In this document: positions 35,753 through 44,670 of the stretch, piece by piece
Numbering within the stretch: position 1 is the first letter of the stretch
Layout of the letters: each line of letters opens with the position of its first letter
Assembly: GCA_965222745.1 (NCBI GenBank)
Contig: CBDCUW010000003.1
Location: 930,001 to 994,000, forward strand
Origin: CBDCUW01 sp965222745
Lineage (GTDB): Bacteria > Planctomycetota > Planctomycetia > Pirellulales > Pirellulaceae
DNA length: 64,000 nucleotides
Direction: 5' to 3'
Position numbers and translations under genes: made by a program
Notes under the pieces: generated by a model
Databases searched by the model: none
The model's input: only the letters and a program-made list of their open reading frames with translations
Told to the model about the DNA's origin: nothing

Positions 35753-36073
35753 ATGAACCACACGCAGATTCAGCTGAGTAGCGAACAGGCACATAGAATT
35801 GCCAAAGCGATCGCCGATCCGCAACGTTTTGCGATTTTGGCGTCGATCGCAAAACATCGCGAAGTTCCCTGCAAGAAGCTGGTCGCCGATTTTTCGATCA
35901 CCCAGGCGACCATCTCGCATCATTTGAAAGAACTGGTCGCGGCCGATTTGATCAGCTCGCGCCGTCAGGGCCAGATGGCGATCCTGTCGTGTCGTCGAGA
36001 CGTCTGTGACGCTTACGTTCAAATGCTTGCGGGCAAGTTGGTTCAGGCGGGACAAGACGAGTCATGCCAGTAG
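35753..36073 (+). CDS. ArsR-family transcriptional regulator
   Basis: This 106-aa protein is a winged-helix ArsR/SmtB repressor: AKAIADPQRFAILASIA, then the recognition helix QATISHHLKELVAADLIS and the wing SSRRQGQMAILS. Cys residues are few: CKKL near the N-terminus of the HTH, and Cys in the C-terminal helix. There is no clear CxC metal box, so the effector may not be a metal. ATG 35753 gives MNHTQIQLSSEQ, and other ATGs upstream are less supported. It overlaps the folK start by 10 bases, an arrangement that couples their translation. The target could be the divergent CPBP gene or folK itself. Confidence 0.88.
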   Translation: MNHTQIQLSSEQAHRIAKAIADPQRFAILASIAKHREVPCKKLVADFSITQATISHHLKELVAADLISSRRQGQMAILSCRRDVCDAYVQMLAGKLVQAGQDESCQ

Positions 36074-37092
36074 AGCAGGGACGATCATCCGCGTCGGATC
36101 CCCAGCAGCGTGTTTCCGGCTCTTCCCCGTCGGGTTTGTCTCAATGCCTGATCAGCTTCGGCAGCAACCTGGGCATGCGCGAGACGATCATTCAGCAAGC
36201 CGCCCAGCAGATCGCGGTTTCACCGATGGTTGGCGGCTTTCGCGCCAGTCGCCTGTTCGAAACGCCGCCGATCGGCGGACCGGGACAGCAGGAACCGTTT
36301 CTGAACGCGGTGGCCGCTTTTGAAACATCGGCTTCGGCGCGAGAGATCTTGCTGCTATTGCAACAGACCGAGCAGCAGCTGGGTCGACGCCGAAAGAGAC
36401 GTTGGGACGCGCGGTCGATCGATTTGGACGTCGTCCTGCACGGGGAATTGGTGGGAGGCGGAACGGGGTTGATTGTTCCGCATCCCCGTTACACCGCCAG
36501 GCAGTTTGTGCTGCAACCGGCCTGCGATGTCGCGCCCCACTATCGCGATCCACGGTTCGATTGGTCGCTGCAGCAGTTGGCCGATCATCTTTCGCAAGGA
36601 GTTCCTTCGCTGGCATTGGTCGGTGGAGACGAAACGATTCGGGAAACGTTGTGTCGGCGGCTTCAGGGAGAACATGGCATCCGCACCTTCGCCGCTCCGC
36701 CACTTTCCGATCCGATGGCCGTGGTCGGCAACGCGCCGGCGGCAGTGAGGCCCTCTCCCACGGCGCGGCGGAGATCCAGCAGTGATCAGGGCGAAAAAAT
36801 CACCGCTGAGGGAGACCTGCCCTGGGTTTCGGCCTACGTCCCGTCGCTTCCGCCAGTCGGCAGTGAGGATGCCCAAAGCCCGACGGTGCCCCGGTTGATT
36901 GTTCGCATCCAGAAAGCGACTCCCGAAACGCGATGGCCGGCACCACATCAGATGTGGCCCTCTGGATGGGATTGGCCGGAATACCGGTTGGAGGTTGATG
37001 ACGAGGACTGGGCCGTCGCCGAAGTCGCCTCTGCACTCGATTCCATGCGCTGCCCCGTCAAACCGATGACCCCCGACGGCAATTGGTGGTAA
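36064..37092 (+). CDS. folK: 2-amino-4-hydroxy-6-hydroxymethyldihydropteridine pyrophosphokinase, extended
   Basis: HPPK transfers pyrophosphate from ATP to 6-hydroxymethyl-7,8-dihydropterin in folate synthesis. Residues about 28-165 carry the family signature: LISFGSNLG at the start, then the pterin/ATP loop RRWDARSIDLDVVLHG and a later PHPRYTARQFVLQP. At 342 aa it is about twice the usual 160. The C-terminal 170 residues (from roughly GGDETIRETLCRRLQ) hold an uncharacterised region with a second alpha/beta-like pattern (LIVRIQKATPETRWPAPHQM). It overlaps the ArsR gene by 10 bases. Downstream is the repeat-rich gap before actA. Confidence 0.88.
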   Translation: MPVEQGRSSASDPQQRVSGSSPSGLSQCLISFGSNLGMRETIIQQAAQQIAVSPMVGGFRASRLFETPPIGGPGQQEPFLNAVAAFETSASAREILLLLQQTEQQLGRRRKRRWDARSIDLDVVLHGELVGGGTGLIVPHPRYTARQFVLQPACDVAPHYRDPRFDWSLQQLADHLSQGVPSLALVGGDETIRETLCRRLQGEHGIRTFAAPPLSDPMAVVGNAPAAVRPSPTARRRSSSDQGEKITAEGDLPWVSAYVPSLPPVGSEDAQSPTVPRLIVRIQKATPETRWPAPHQMWPSGWDWPEYRLEVDDEDWAVAEVASALDSMRCPVKPMTPDGNWW

Positions 37093-37097
37093 GCAAG

Positions 37098-37207
37098 TAG
37101 GCCGACTTGTCCCAAGTCGGCGAGTATTGTCGAACCGGCCAGTTCGATGCTGCTGGCTTGGCATAGCGATTTCGGAGCACTCGCCGACTTGGGGACAAGT
37201 CGGCCTA
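37098..37207. repeat. Family B repeat pair with a Family A hybrid
   Basis: Family B lies at 37098-37122. A fused Family A-like/B copy on the other strand covers 37166-37207. These lie in the 375-base gap between folK and actA. No gene is seen in the gap. Confidence 0.85.
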
Positions 37208-37253
37208 CGATGAACTACCTTGCCCAGATTCACATCTGCTGCAGGTGATTGCC

Positions 37254-37333
37254 TGCGACACAATGTCGCTGCCGATCATTGGTTGCGCAGATGTCCTGGT
37301 GGACGGGTATTTTCTATGCGACACAATGTCGCT
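37254..37333. promoter_or_regulatory. Two identical 17-bp palindromes upstream of actA
   Basis: TGCGACACAATGTCGCT occurs at 37254-37270 and again at 37317-37333. Each has 6-bp arms (GCGACA/TGTCGC), and the copies are 63 bases apart, six helical turns, on the same face of DNA. The pattern fits GCGNC-N5-GNCGC, the RegA/PrrA-type redox regulator consensus known from proteobacteria. They lie 135-215 bases upstream of ATG 37468 and probably act as an operator for the respiratory cluster. Confidence 0.6.
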
Positions 37334-37467
37334 CGGACGTTGGCCACCATTGCCAGTTTGAACGTTGGCTCGCCATACTGTCCGCGCGTGTGAGCCGGAT
37401 CGTCACACGTTCTCTCATTTCTCCTGTGCTATTTCGGGCCACGCCCCAAGCGAAGGCCAATCACATC

Positions 37468-38157
37468 ATGCAACGGTTTCTGTTTCCTCGTTGGACCAAT
37501 CCCTTCCTGGGATTACTCGCGATTGCTCTGTTGGCTGGCGGTGTTTACGCCGCGGCGATGGGCGGCCTGATCACCGACCCCAAGACGCTGAACATCGGTT
37601 ACGAACCTCAGCAACCGGTGCCGTTCAGCCATGCGATTCACGCTGGCCAGCTGAAAATGGACTGTCGCTATTGCCACAACACCGTCTTTGACGCTGCCCA
37701 CGCGGCGATTCCGCCGACGGCCACCTGTATCAACTGCCATAGTCCCGCCAACGATCAGGGAATCACGTCGCTGGCGGCGGTTCACGCCGAAAGCCCGAAG
37801 CTGGCGCCGATCCATGAAAGTTGGAAAACGGGGCGAAGCATGGGATGGAAGCGGGTCCACAACCTGCCCGAATTCGTCTACTTCAATCATGCCGCCCACG
37901 TGAATTCGGGGGTCAGCTGCAAGACCTGCCATGGCCGCATCGACCAAATGGAAGTGGTTTACCAGCACGAGGAGCTGTCGATGGCTTGGTGCATCAAGTG
38001 CCATCGCAATCCCGATCCTCACCTCCGCGAAGTCGAAAACGTCACCAAGCTCGATTGGGAACCGCCGGCCGATTGGAACCAGGAAGAGTTCGCCAAGGAC
38101 GCTCGAGAAAAACACAACATCAACCCGAAGGTCCACTGCGCGGTCTGCCATCGCTGA
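37468..38157 (+). CDS. actA: alternative complex III subunit ActA, pentahaem cytochrome c
   Basis: This 229-aa protein has an N-terminal membrane anchor (LGLLAIALLAGGVYAAAMGG) and five CxxCH haem sites: 66-70, 87-91, 151-155, 175-179 and 224-228. This matches the ActA (cytochrome c3-like) subunit of alternative complex III, which takes electrons from quinol via the complex and passes them to the oxidase or to the ActE cytochrome. The start at ATG 37468 gives the conserved anchor. The longer frame upstream would run through the operator region. actB starts 67 bases downstream. Confidence 0.93.
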   Translation: MQRFLFPRWTNPFLGLLAIALLAGGVYAAAMGGLITDPKTLNIGYEPQQPVPFSHAIHAGQLKMDCRYCHNTVFDAAHAAIPPTATCINCHSPANDQGITSLAAVHAESPKLAPIHESWKTGRSMGWKRVHNLPEFVYFNHAAHVNSGVSCKTCHGRIDQMEVVYQHEELSMAWCIKCHRNPDPHLREVENVTKLDWEPPADWNQEEFAKDAREKHNINPKVHCAVCHR

Positions 38158-38224
38158 TCCCGCCTGCTTTCTGACCTTCGACCCCGTTCATTTTGTTCAT
38201 TCATCAAAAACGTTCGTTTCCGAT

Positions 38225-41200
38225 ATGACCTCCAGAGACTTATCCAGCTCCAGCTCTGAAACGCCTTCCGGTTCGGACAGCAGCGGCCGCCCACGATATT
38301 GGCGTAGCCTGGCGGAATTGCATCAGCAACAGGAGTTTCAGGAATACGTGCACCGGGAGTTTCCGGTGGCCGCGTCGGAGTTTCCTGAGGGGGTTTCGCG
38401 GCGGCGTTGGATGCAATTGATGGGAGCGTCCTTTGCGCTGGCAGGCGTTGCCGGTTGCCGGTATCCAGAAGAGACAATTGAGCCGTTCGTGATCCGGCCC
38501 GAAGGTCGAGTTCCCGGCGAGACCTACAGTCGGGCGACGAACATTGAACTGGCTGGCCGCGTTTACAACCTGTTGATTTCGTGCTTTGACGGCCGACCGC
38601 TGAAAGTCGAGCCGAATGTCGATCATCCCACCGGCGGTGGCACCGACATTTATGCTCAGGCAAGTATTCTTGGTTTGTACGATCCCGATCGGTCGCGCGG
38701 CAAACGCGGGTTCCTGATTCGCAAAGGTGAAAAACGACGCGTCGGTGCCGATTGGGTCGAGTTTGATTCTTACGGCGAAGCACTCGTCAAGACAGCCGCC
38801 AGCCACGATCGCGGTTCGGGGTTTGCCGTGTTGATGGAATCGACGACGTCACCATCAACGTTGCGGCTGCTTGGCAAGCTGAAGGAACGTTTGCCCAAAG
38901 CAACGCTGTGCCGTTATGACTCGGTCGGCGGTGACGTGATCCGCCAGGCGACCGAGCAGGTATTTGGCAAGCCGGCGAAAGAAGTTTTGAAGTTGGAGGA
39001 TGCGAAAATCATCCTGACGCTGCAAGCCGATCTCCTTGGCAATCATCGCAGCATGTTGACTAGCGCTGCCGGGTTTGCCGAGCATCGCGATCCGATTGCC
39101 GGCGAGATGAGCCGGTTGTATGTGGTCGAAGGCGGCTACACGTTGACCGGTTCGATGGCCGATTCGCGATTGGCACTTCGTCCCAGTCAGATGCCGGCGT
39201 TTTTGGCCGAACTGGGGCGACGAGTCGAAAAGCTTGCCGGTGGCCAGTCGCATGATCATGGCGACGAGTCGAGTCCCTATGATCAGATCTCGGCTGAAGA
39301 ACGTCTGGAACGATTCTTGGATGTGTTGGCGCACGACATCGCCGAAGCGGGCGACAAAGCGGTCGTGGTGGTCGGCGAACATCTGGGCGCCGATGCGGTT
39401 GCCGCCGGCATTCGACTGAATCAGAAGCTGGGTTCGCTGGGCAAGTTGCAGACGTTTGTTCCCGAAGCGGACGCTGAGCTTGGCGAGGCCGCAACGCTTG
39501 GACAGTTGGTCGACAAGATCGATGCCGGCGAAATCGATTCGCTGTTGATCCTGGGCGGCAATCCGGTGGCCGCGGCTCCCGGCGACGTCGACTTGGTCAC
39601 CGCGCTCGGCAAAGTCGAACACAGCGTTTACCTGGGCGAGTATGACGACGAAACAGGGTCGATCTGTCGTTGGTCGTTGCCGCTGGCCCATCCGCTGGAA
39701 TCGTGGGGCGATTGCGTGGACGATCACGGCAACTACGGCGTCTGCCAGCCACAGATCTTGCCGCTGATGGGCGGGCGCCCGGCGACAGAAGTGTTGGCGG
39801 TGATGTTGGGCGAAGACGAAAAAGAAGGTTCGCAGATTGTGCGGCGTACCGCCGACGGTGTGGCCGGCAGTTCGCTCAGCCAACGTCAATGGCGGAAGCT
39901 GCTGCACGATGGCTTTTCCGAAGAATTGCGAATCGAATCTGAATCGCTGTCTCCCACCGGCGAAGCAAAGGAATTGACCGCCGACGCTCCGGTCACTGGC
40001 GGCGAAATCGATCGGGACGACGTCGAAGTCGTGTTCGTACCGGCCGACGGTCTCTACGACGGTCGATTCGCCAACAACGGCTGGTTGCAGGAGATGCCTC
40101 AGTCGTTGACCAAGATCACGTGGGACAACGCCGCGGTGATGGCGCCGGCCACCGCCGAAGCCCTCGGTTTGCGTCACGGTTTGAAGATCGCGTTGATTCG
40201 CGGTGATGCACGAGTCGAGCTGCCGATCTACGAAATGCCCGGTTGTGCCGCCGGAGTCGTCACCGCCACGATCGGTTACGGCCGCAGCCGCGTCGGAATG
40301 GTTGGCGGAATGTCGGAGGAAGAGGTCGATGTTGTCGGCGTCGATGTCTCTCCGATTCGAACCACCGATTCGATGCTGGTTGCTTACCAGGTCGAAGCGC
40401 GGCCGATGTTTGATGAGTACAACGTCGCCACGACGCAGGACCATTGGGCAATCGATCAACTGGGACAGGGTGAAATCGAATCTCGCAGTTTTTCGCTGGT
40501 TCGCGAAGGGACGACTCAGCTGCTGGACAAGGTGCCTGAATTCGCGACCGGTTCACCCAAGGAACCGCACGTTCCCCACGTCGGTCCCCACGGTTCGCCG
40601 TGGCACGAACCGATGCAGGTGATCCAGAAGGAAAATGCCGAAAACAATCCGCTGGTCGCCCAGTGGGGCATGTCGATCGATTTGTCCAAGTGCACTGGCT
40701 GCAACGCCTGCGTGATCGCCTGCCAGAGCGAAAACAACATTCCGATTGTCGGTCGCGAGCAGGTGACCAACAGCCGCGAAATGCATTGGATGCGGATCGA
40801 CCGGTACTTCCAGGGTGATGCAGAAAATGCGGACATCGTTCAAGAACCGATGATGTGCCAGCACTGCGAAACGGCTCCCTGCGAACAGGTTTGTCCCGTT
40901 GCCGCAACGGTACACACCAACGAGGGACTCAATGCGATGGCCTACAACCGTTGTATCGGGACTCGTTACTGTGCCAACAACTGCCCCTTCAAAGTTCGCC
41001 GCTTCAACTACTTCAACTACAACGAAGATGTCGGTGTCGGCTACGGTGTGAAGGCCTATCCGGGGGCGATCGAAAAAGCGAATCGAAAGCTGCAATCACT
41101 GGTGCTGAACCCGGACGTCACCGTTCGTGGCCGCGGCGTGATGGAAAAGTGCACTTACTGTGTGCAGCGAATCGAAAAGGCGAAAATCGAGGCTCGTAAA

Positions 41201-41590
41201 GATGGCGGCCGGATGATCGAGGATGGCGACGTCGTCACCGCTTGCCAATCGGCCTGCCCCACCAAAGCGATCGAGTTTGGCAACCTGGCCGATTCGGAAT
41301 CGACCGTTTCCAAAAAGCACGCCGATGTTCGCAGCTACGGCATGCTGGGACAGCTGAACGTCAAACCGAGGACGGAGTATCTGGCCCGCGTTCGCAATCC
41401 GCATCCGCGGCTGATGACCAGTTTCCAGTTGGACGACTTGGAAAACGTCAAACCGCCGCATCACGGCCATGATGATCACCATGGCGACGGCGAACATGGT
41501 CACGACGAACAGGGTGACGGCCATCACGGCGATGACGCCGGTCACGACGAAGAGCATGCAAAAGCGGCCGAAAAGTCAGGCGATCATTGA
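38225..41590 (+). CDS. actB: alternative complex III subunit ActB, molybdopterin-like plus ferredoxin
   Basis: This 1121-aa protein fuses a molybdopterin-oxidoreductase-like domain (residues about 95-800), without obvious cofactor function in this family, to a multi-cluster ferredoxin domain starting at Cys823 (CTGCNACVIACQ). Further Cys groups follow (CQHCETAPCEQVCP, then CIGTRYCANNCP, CTYC and CQSACP). A Tat-type signal (SRRRWMQLMGASFALAGVAGC, residues 58-78) exports it and Cys78 may be lipidated. The last 45 residues form a His/Asp-rich tail (HHGHDDHHGDGEHGHDE). ATG 38225 is the real start. A longer frame overlaps actA. It carries the Fe-S relay of the complex. Confidence 0.93.
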   Translation: MTSRDLSSSSSETPSGSDSSGRPRYWRSLAELHQQQEFQEYVHREFPVAASEFPEGVSRRRWMQLMGASFALAGVAGCRYPEETIEPFVIRPEGRVPGETYSRATNIELAGRVYNLLISCFDGRPLKVEPNVDHPTGGGTDIYAQASILGLYDPDRSRGKRGFLIRKGEKRRVGADWVEFDSYGEALVKTAASHDRGSGFAVLMESTTSPSTLRLLGKLKERLPKATLCRYDSVGGDVIRQATEQVFGKPAKEVLKLEDAKIILTLQADLLGNHRSMLTSAAGFAEHRDPIAGEMSRLYVVEGGYTLTGSMADSRLALRPSQMPAFLAELGRRVEKLAGGQSHDHGDESSPYDQISAEERLERFLDVLAHDIAEAGDKAVVVVGEHLGADAVAAGIRLNQKLGSLGKLQTFVPEADAELGEAATLGQLVDKIDAGEIDSLLILGGNPVAAAPGDVDLVTALGKVEHSVYLGEYDDETGSICRWSLPLAHPLESWGDCVDDHGNYGVCQPQILPLMGGRPATEVLAVMLGEDEKEGSQIVRRTADGVAGSSLSQRQWRKLLHDGFSEELRIESESLSPTGEAKELTADAPVTGGEIDRDDVEVVFVPADGLYDGRFANNGWLQEMPQSLTKITWDNAAVMAPATAEALGLRHGLKIALIRGDARVELPIYEMPGCAAGVVTATIGYGRSRVGMVGGMSEEEVDVVGVDVSPIRTTDSMLVAYQVEARPMFDEYNVATTQDHWAIDQLGQGEIESRSFSLVREGTTQLLDKVPEFATGSPKEPHVPHVGPHGSPWHEPMQVIQKENAENNPLVAQWGMSIDLSKCTGCNACVIACQSENNIPIVGREQVTNSREMHWMRIDRYFQGDAENADIVQEPMMCQHCETAPCEQVCPVAATVHTNEGLNAMAYNRCIGTRYCANNCPFKVRRFNYFNYNEDVGVGYGVKAYPGAIEKANRKLQSLVLNPDVTVRGRGVMEKCTYCVQRIEKAKIEARKDGGRMIEDGDVVTACQSACPTKAIEFGNLADSESTVSKKHADVRSYGMLGQLNVKPRTEYLARVRNPHPRLMTSFQLDDLENVKPPHHGHDDHHGDGEHGHDEQGDGHHGDDAGHDEEHAKAAEKSGDH

Positions 41591-41665
41591 GACGCCTGGG
41601 CGCGTCGGCCGCCAGCAACCAAGACAAAATTGATTCACATTTCATTCCGATAAACACGACGAATT

Positions 41666-43069
41666 ATGTCCCTTGCCACTGCCAACGGATTGGATAACAC
41701 CGTTGAACGCCCCGGCGAACGAGCCCCGCTGGTGCTGGGTGATACTTCGTATCACGACATCACCGAAGCGGTTTGCCAGGTTGCCGAGCGAAAACCCAGC
41801 AAAGGTTGGGTTGTCGGCTTTTTGATCTCGTTTGCCCTGTTGCATTGGCTGGGGTTCTGCATCCTCTACCTCTTCTACGAAGGTGTCGGGGTGTGGGGCA
41901 ACCGTTCGCCAGTCTTCTGGGGCTGGCCGATCGTGAACTTCGTGTTTTGGGTCGGTATCGGTCACGCCGGAACGTTGATCAGCGCGATTTTGTTTCTGTT
42001 TCGCCAGGAGTGGCGAACCAGCATCAACCGCGCCGCCGAGGCGATGACGATTTTCGCGGTTGTTTGTGCCGCCACCTTTCCCGGGATTCACGTGGGCCGC
42101 GCTTGGTTGGCCTTCTGGTTGGCACCTTATCCCAGTTTGAACCTTTGGATGTGGCCGCAATTCCGCAGCCCTCTGCTTTGGGACGTGTTTGCGGTCAGCA
42201 CCTACGGCACGGTTTCGCTGTTGTTCTGGTACATGGGAATGGTTCCCGATTTGGCAACCTTCCGCGACCGGTCGAAAAACAAGTGGCGACGAATGGCTTA
42301 CGGCATTCTGTCGCTGGGGTGGTCCGGTTCGTCACGACATTGGATGCGATACGAAAAGGCCTACGCGATTCTGGCGGCATTGGCGGCGCCGCTGGTTCTT
42401 TCGGTGCACACGATCGTTTCGTTTGACTTTGCCGTTTCCCAGGTACCCGGCTGGCACACCACGATCTTCCCGCCCTACTTCGTGGCCGGGGCGATCTTCA
42501 GCGGTTTCGCGATGGTGCTGACGTTGATGGTGCCGGCTCGCAAAATGCTGAACCTGGAAAAGCTGATCACGATCCGGCACTTGGACAACATGTGCAAAAT
42601 CATCCTGGCGACCGGATCGATTGTCGGTTTGGCTTACGGGACTGAGTTCTTCATTGCCTGGTACGGCCAGGTTCCCGCTGAAAAATTTGCCTTCATCAAC
42701 CGGGCCTTCGGACCTTATTGGTGGGCTTACTGGACGATGGTCACCTGCAACGTGATCAGCCCGCAGTTGTTCTGGATCAAGAAGTTCCGGACGACTCCGT
42801 GGATCATCGTGGTGATTTCGATCTTCGTGAACATCGGCATGTGGTTCGAACGATTTGTGATCGTGGTGACCAGTTTGTCACGCGACTACCTGCCGAGTGC
42901 TTGGGCATACTTCCATCCAACCTGGGTCGACTGGTCGATGCTGATCGGATCGTTCGGCCTGTTCTTCACTTTGTTCCTGTTGTTCTGCCGGTTGATGCCG
43001 GTGATCAACATGGCCGAGACGAAGGCGACGTTGGCAAAACAATTTCACATGGCACACGACGAACACTGA
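41666..43069 (+). CDS. actC: alternative complex III subunit ActC, NrfD-type membrane protein
   Basis: This 467-aa integral membrane protein of the NrfD/PsrC type has about ten helices. It contains the characteristic phrases GIGHAGTLISAILFLFRQEW and FPGIHVGRAW of the family. In alternative complex III this subunit, with ActF, holds the quinol site and the proposed proton path. ATG 41666 follows the actB stop by 75 bases with no repeat in between, so the cluster is one transcript. Confidence 0.93.
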   Translation: MSLATANGLDNTVERPGERAPLVLGDTSYHDITEAVCQVAERKPSKGWVVGFLISFALLHWLGFCILYLFYEGVGVWGNRSPVFWGWPIVNFVFWVGIGHAGTLISAILFLFRQEWRTSINRAAEAMTIFAVVCAATFPGIHVGRAWLAFWLAPYPSLNLWMWPQFRSPLLWDVFAVSTYGTVSLLFWYMGMVPDLATFRDRSKNKWRRMAYGILSLGWSGSSRHWMRYEKAYAILAALAAPLVLSVHTIVSFDFAVSQVPGWHTTIFPPYFVAGAIFSGFAMVLTLMVPARKMLNLEKLITIRHLDNMCKIILATGSIVGLAYGTEFFIAWYGQVPAEKFAFINRAFGPYWWAYWTMVTCNVISPQLFWIKKFRTTPWIIVVISIFVNIGMWFERFVIVVTSLSRDYLPSAWAYFHPTWVDWSMLIGSFGLFFTLFLLFCRLMPVINMAETKATLAKQFHMAHDEH

Positions 43070-43117
43070 CCATTCACACGATTGAGCGAAGCCGCGAAGG
43101 CGGTTTTGCGAAAAACC

Positions 43118-44605
43118 ATGTCTGACGATAACAACGACAAGAAAATCCACGGGACGGTCGCCGAATACGATTCGGTCGACAATCTGCTGGAAGCTTGCAA
43201 CCGGATCCGCGAAGCGGGTTACGAGAAAACGGATGCTTTCACGCCCTTTCCGGTGCACGGGATCGACAAGGCGCTGGGGATCAAACCGACGGCGCTTCCC
43301 TGGATCGCGCTGACCGCCGGATTGACTGGCACCGCCACCGCGCTGGCGATGCAGATTTGGATGAACGCGATCGATTACAAGTACATCATTTCGGGCAAAC
43401 CGTACGTCCTTTCGCTGCCCGCGTTCATGCCGGTCACTTTCGAGTTGACCGTCCTGTTTGCTTCCTTTGGTGCGTTCTTTGGCATGTGGGCGTTGAACCG
43501 GTTGCCCAAGTTCAGCAACCCGATGTTCACCGATCCGCGGTTCGATCGCGCCACCGACGACAAGTTTTTCTTGTACATCGACGCCAAGGATGATCGTTAC
43601 GATCAAGCGGGCGTGGAAAAGCTGCTGGGCGAAACGGGCAGCGAGTACATCACGTCGGTGGTCGACGACGATACCTGTAACAAGGTGCCCCGGTCGGCAT
43701 TCATCACGATCGCAGTCTTGGCCGCTCTGTCGATCGTGCCGTTGTTGATCGTCGCCAAAATGCGAGTCACCAACAGCAGTTCGCCGCGATACCACATCTT
43801 TCCCGACATGGATTTTTCACCCGCCAAGGACATGCAGCAGAATACGACGCTGTTTGCCGATGGCCGGGCAATGCGGCCCGATGTTCCCGGAACGGTTGCC
43901 CGCGGCGAAATGGCTGGCGACTTGAATTTCCTGACCGGAATCGACATCGATTCACTAGCCCTGCTGGATGCCCCCCGCGCCGAGCACCTGGTTCGCACTC
44001 TGCAGCAGCCCGGACAAGACGATGATTCGGCGGCAGCCGAGCAGGCGGCTTCCGAGCAGCCGGCAAGTGGCGATCAGCAACCGGACGAAGGGCAAGAAGC
44101 GGCCGCCCCGCCGCCCAGCGTGATGGACACCACACCGTGGTTGGAAGAAAACCCGCTGGAAGTGGACGAAGCATTGATCCAACGCGGTAGGGATTATTTC
44201 GGGATCTATTGTTCAGTTTGCCACGGCATGAACGGCAGCGGCAACGGCCTGGTCAATCGACGTGCCAACAAGATTTTGGCGGCGACTTGGATTCCACCAT
44301 CGAAGTTGCACGAGGCGAATTTGCACGCCGACAAGTATCCCGACGGCAAGCTGTTCAACACGATTAGCAAAGGGATTCGCAAGATGCCCGGCTACGCCAG
44401 CCAGATTCGTCCTCACGACCGCTGGGCGATCGTCGCCTACGTTCGCGCGTTGCAGCTGAGCCAAAACGCGACGATCGATTTGGTTCCCGCTTCGCGACGT
44501 GATGAAATCACCAAGCAGCAAGCCGAAATCCAGAAGCAGCTTGCAGAACAGGCCGAAGCGGAACGTCAGAAAGAGGCCGAGCGGGCCAAGCAAGCCGCTG
44601 GCTGA
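43118..44605 (+). CDS. ActD-cytochrome c fusion (ActDE) of alternative complex III
   Basis: This 495-aa protein joins two subunits that are separate in many bacteria. Residues about 5-180 are ActD-like (DUF3341: GTVAEYDSVDNLLEACNRIREAGY and PFPVHGIDKALG, with two membrane helices). The linker is Gln/Ala/Asp-rich and disordered. The C-terminal cytochrome c domain has CSVCH at 365-369 and a sixth-ligand Met in KMPGYA. It would pass electrons from the complex toward the oxidase. The last 40 residues are a charged coiled coil (KQLAEQAEAERQKEAERAKQ). ATG 43118 is preferred to TTG 43082. Confidence 0.9.
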   Translation: MSDDNNDKKIHGTVAEYDSVDNLLEACNRIREAGYEKTDAFTPFPVHGIDKALGIKPTALPWIALTAGLTGTATALAMQIWMNAIDYKYIISGKPYVLSLPAFMPVTFELTVLFASFGAFFGMWALNRLPKFSNPMFTDPRFDRATDDKFFLYIDAKDDRYDQAGVEKLLGETGSEYITSVVDDDTCNKVPRSAFITIAVLAALSIVPLLIVAKMRVTNSSSPRYHIFPDMDFSPAKDMQQNTTLFADGRAMRPDVPGTVARGEMAGDLNFLTGIDIDSLALLDAPRAEHLVRTLQQPGQDDDSAAAEQAASEQPASGDQQPDEGQEAAAPPPSVMDTTPWLEENPLEVDEALIQRGRDYFGIYCSVCHGMNGSGNGLVNRRANKILAATWIPPSKLHEANLHADKYPDGKLFNTISKGIRKMPGYASQIRPHDRWAIVAYVRALQLSQNATIDLVPASRRDEITKQQAEIQKQLAEQAEAERQKEAERAKQAAG

Positions 44606-44670
44606 TGCTTCGGCATGCGAGCGTGACCAACCATTCACCAATCAACGATCAACACTCAAACCAAACAACC

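Noticed and set aside
38855..40459. 534-aa minus-strand frame inside actB
   Set aside because: Antisense shadow of a well-defined gene; its composition follows the codon bias of actB and it has no motif.
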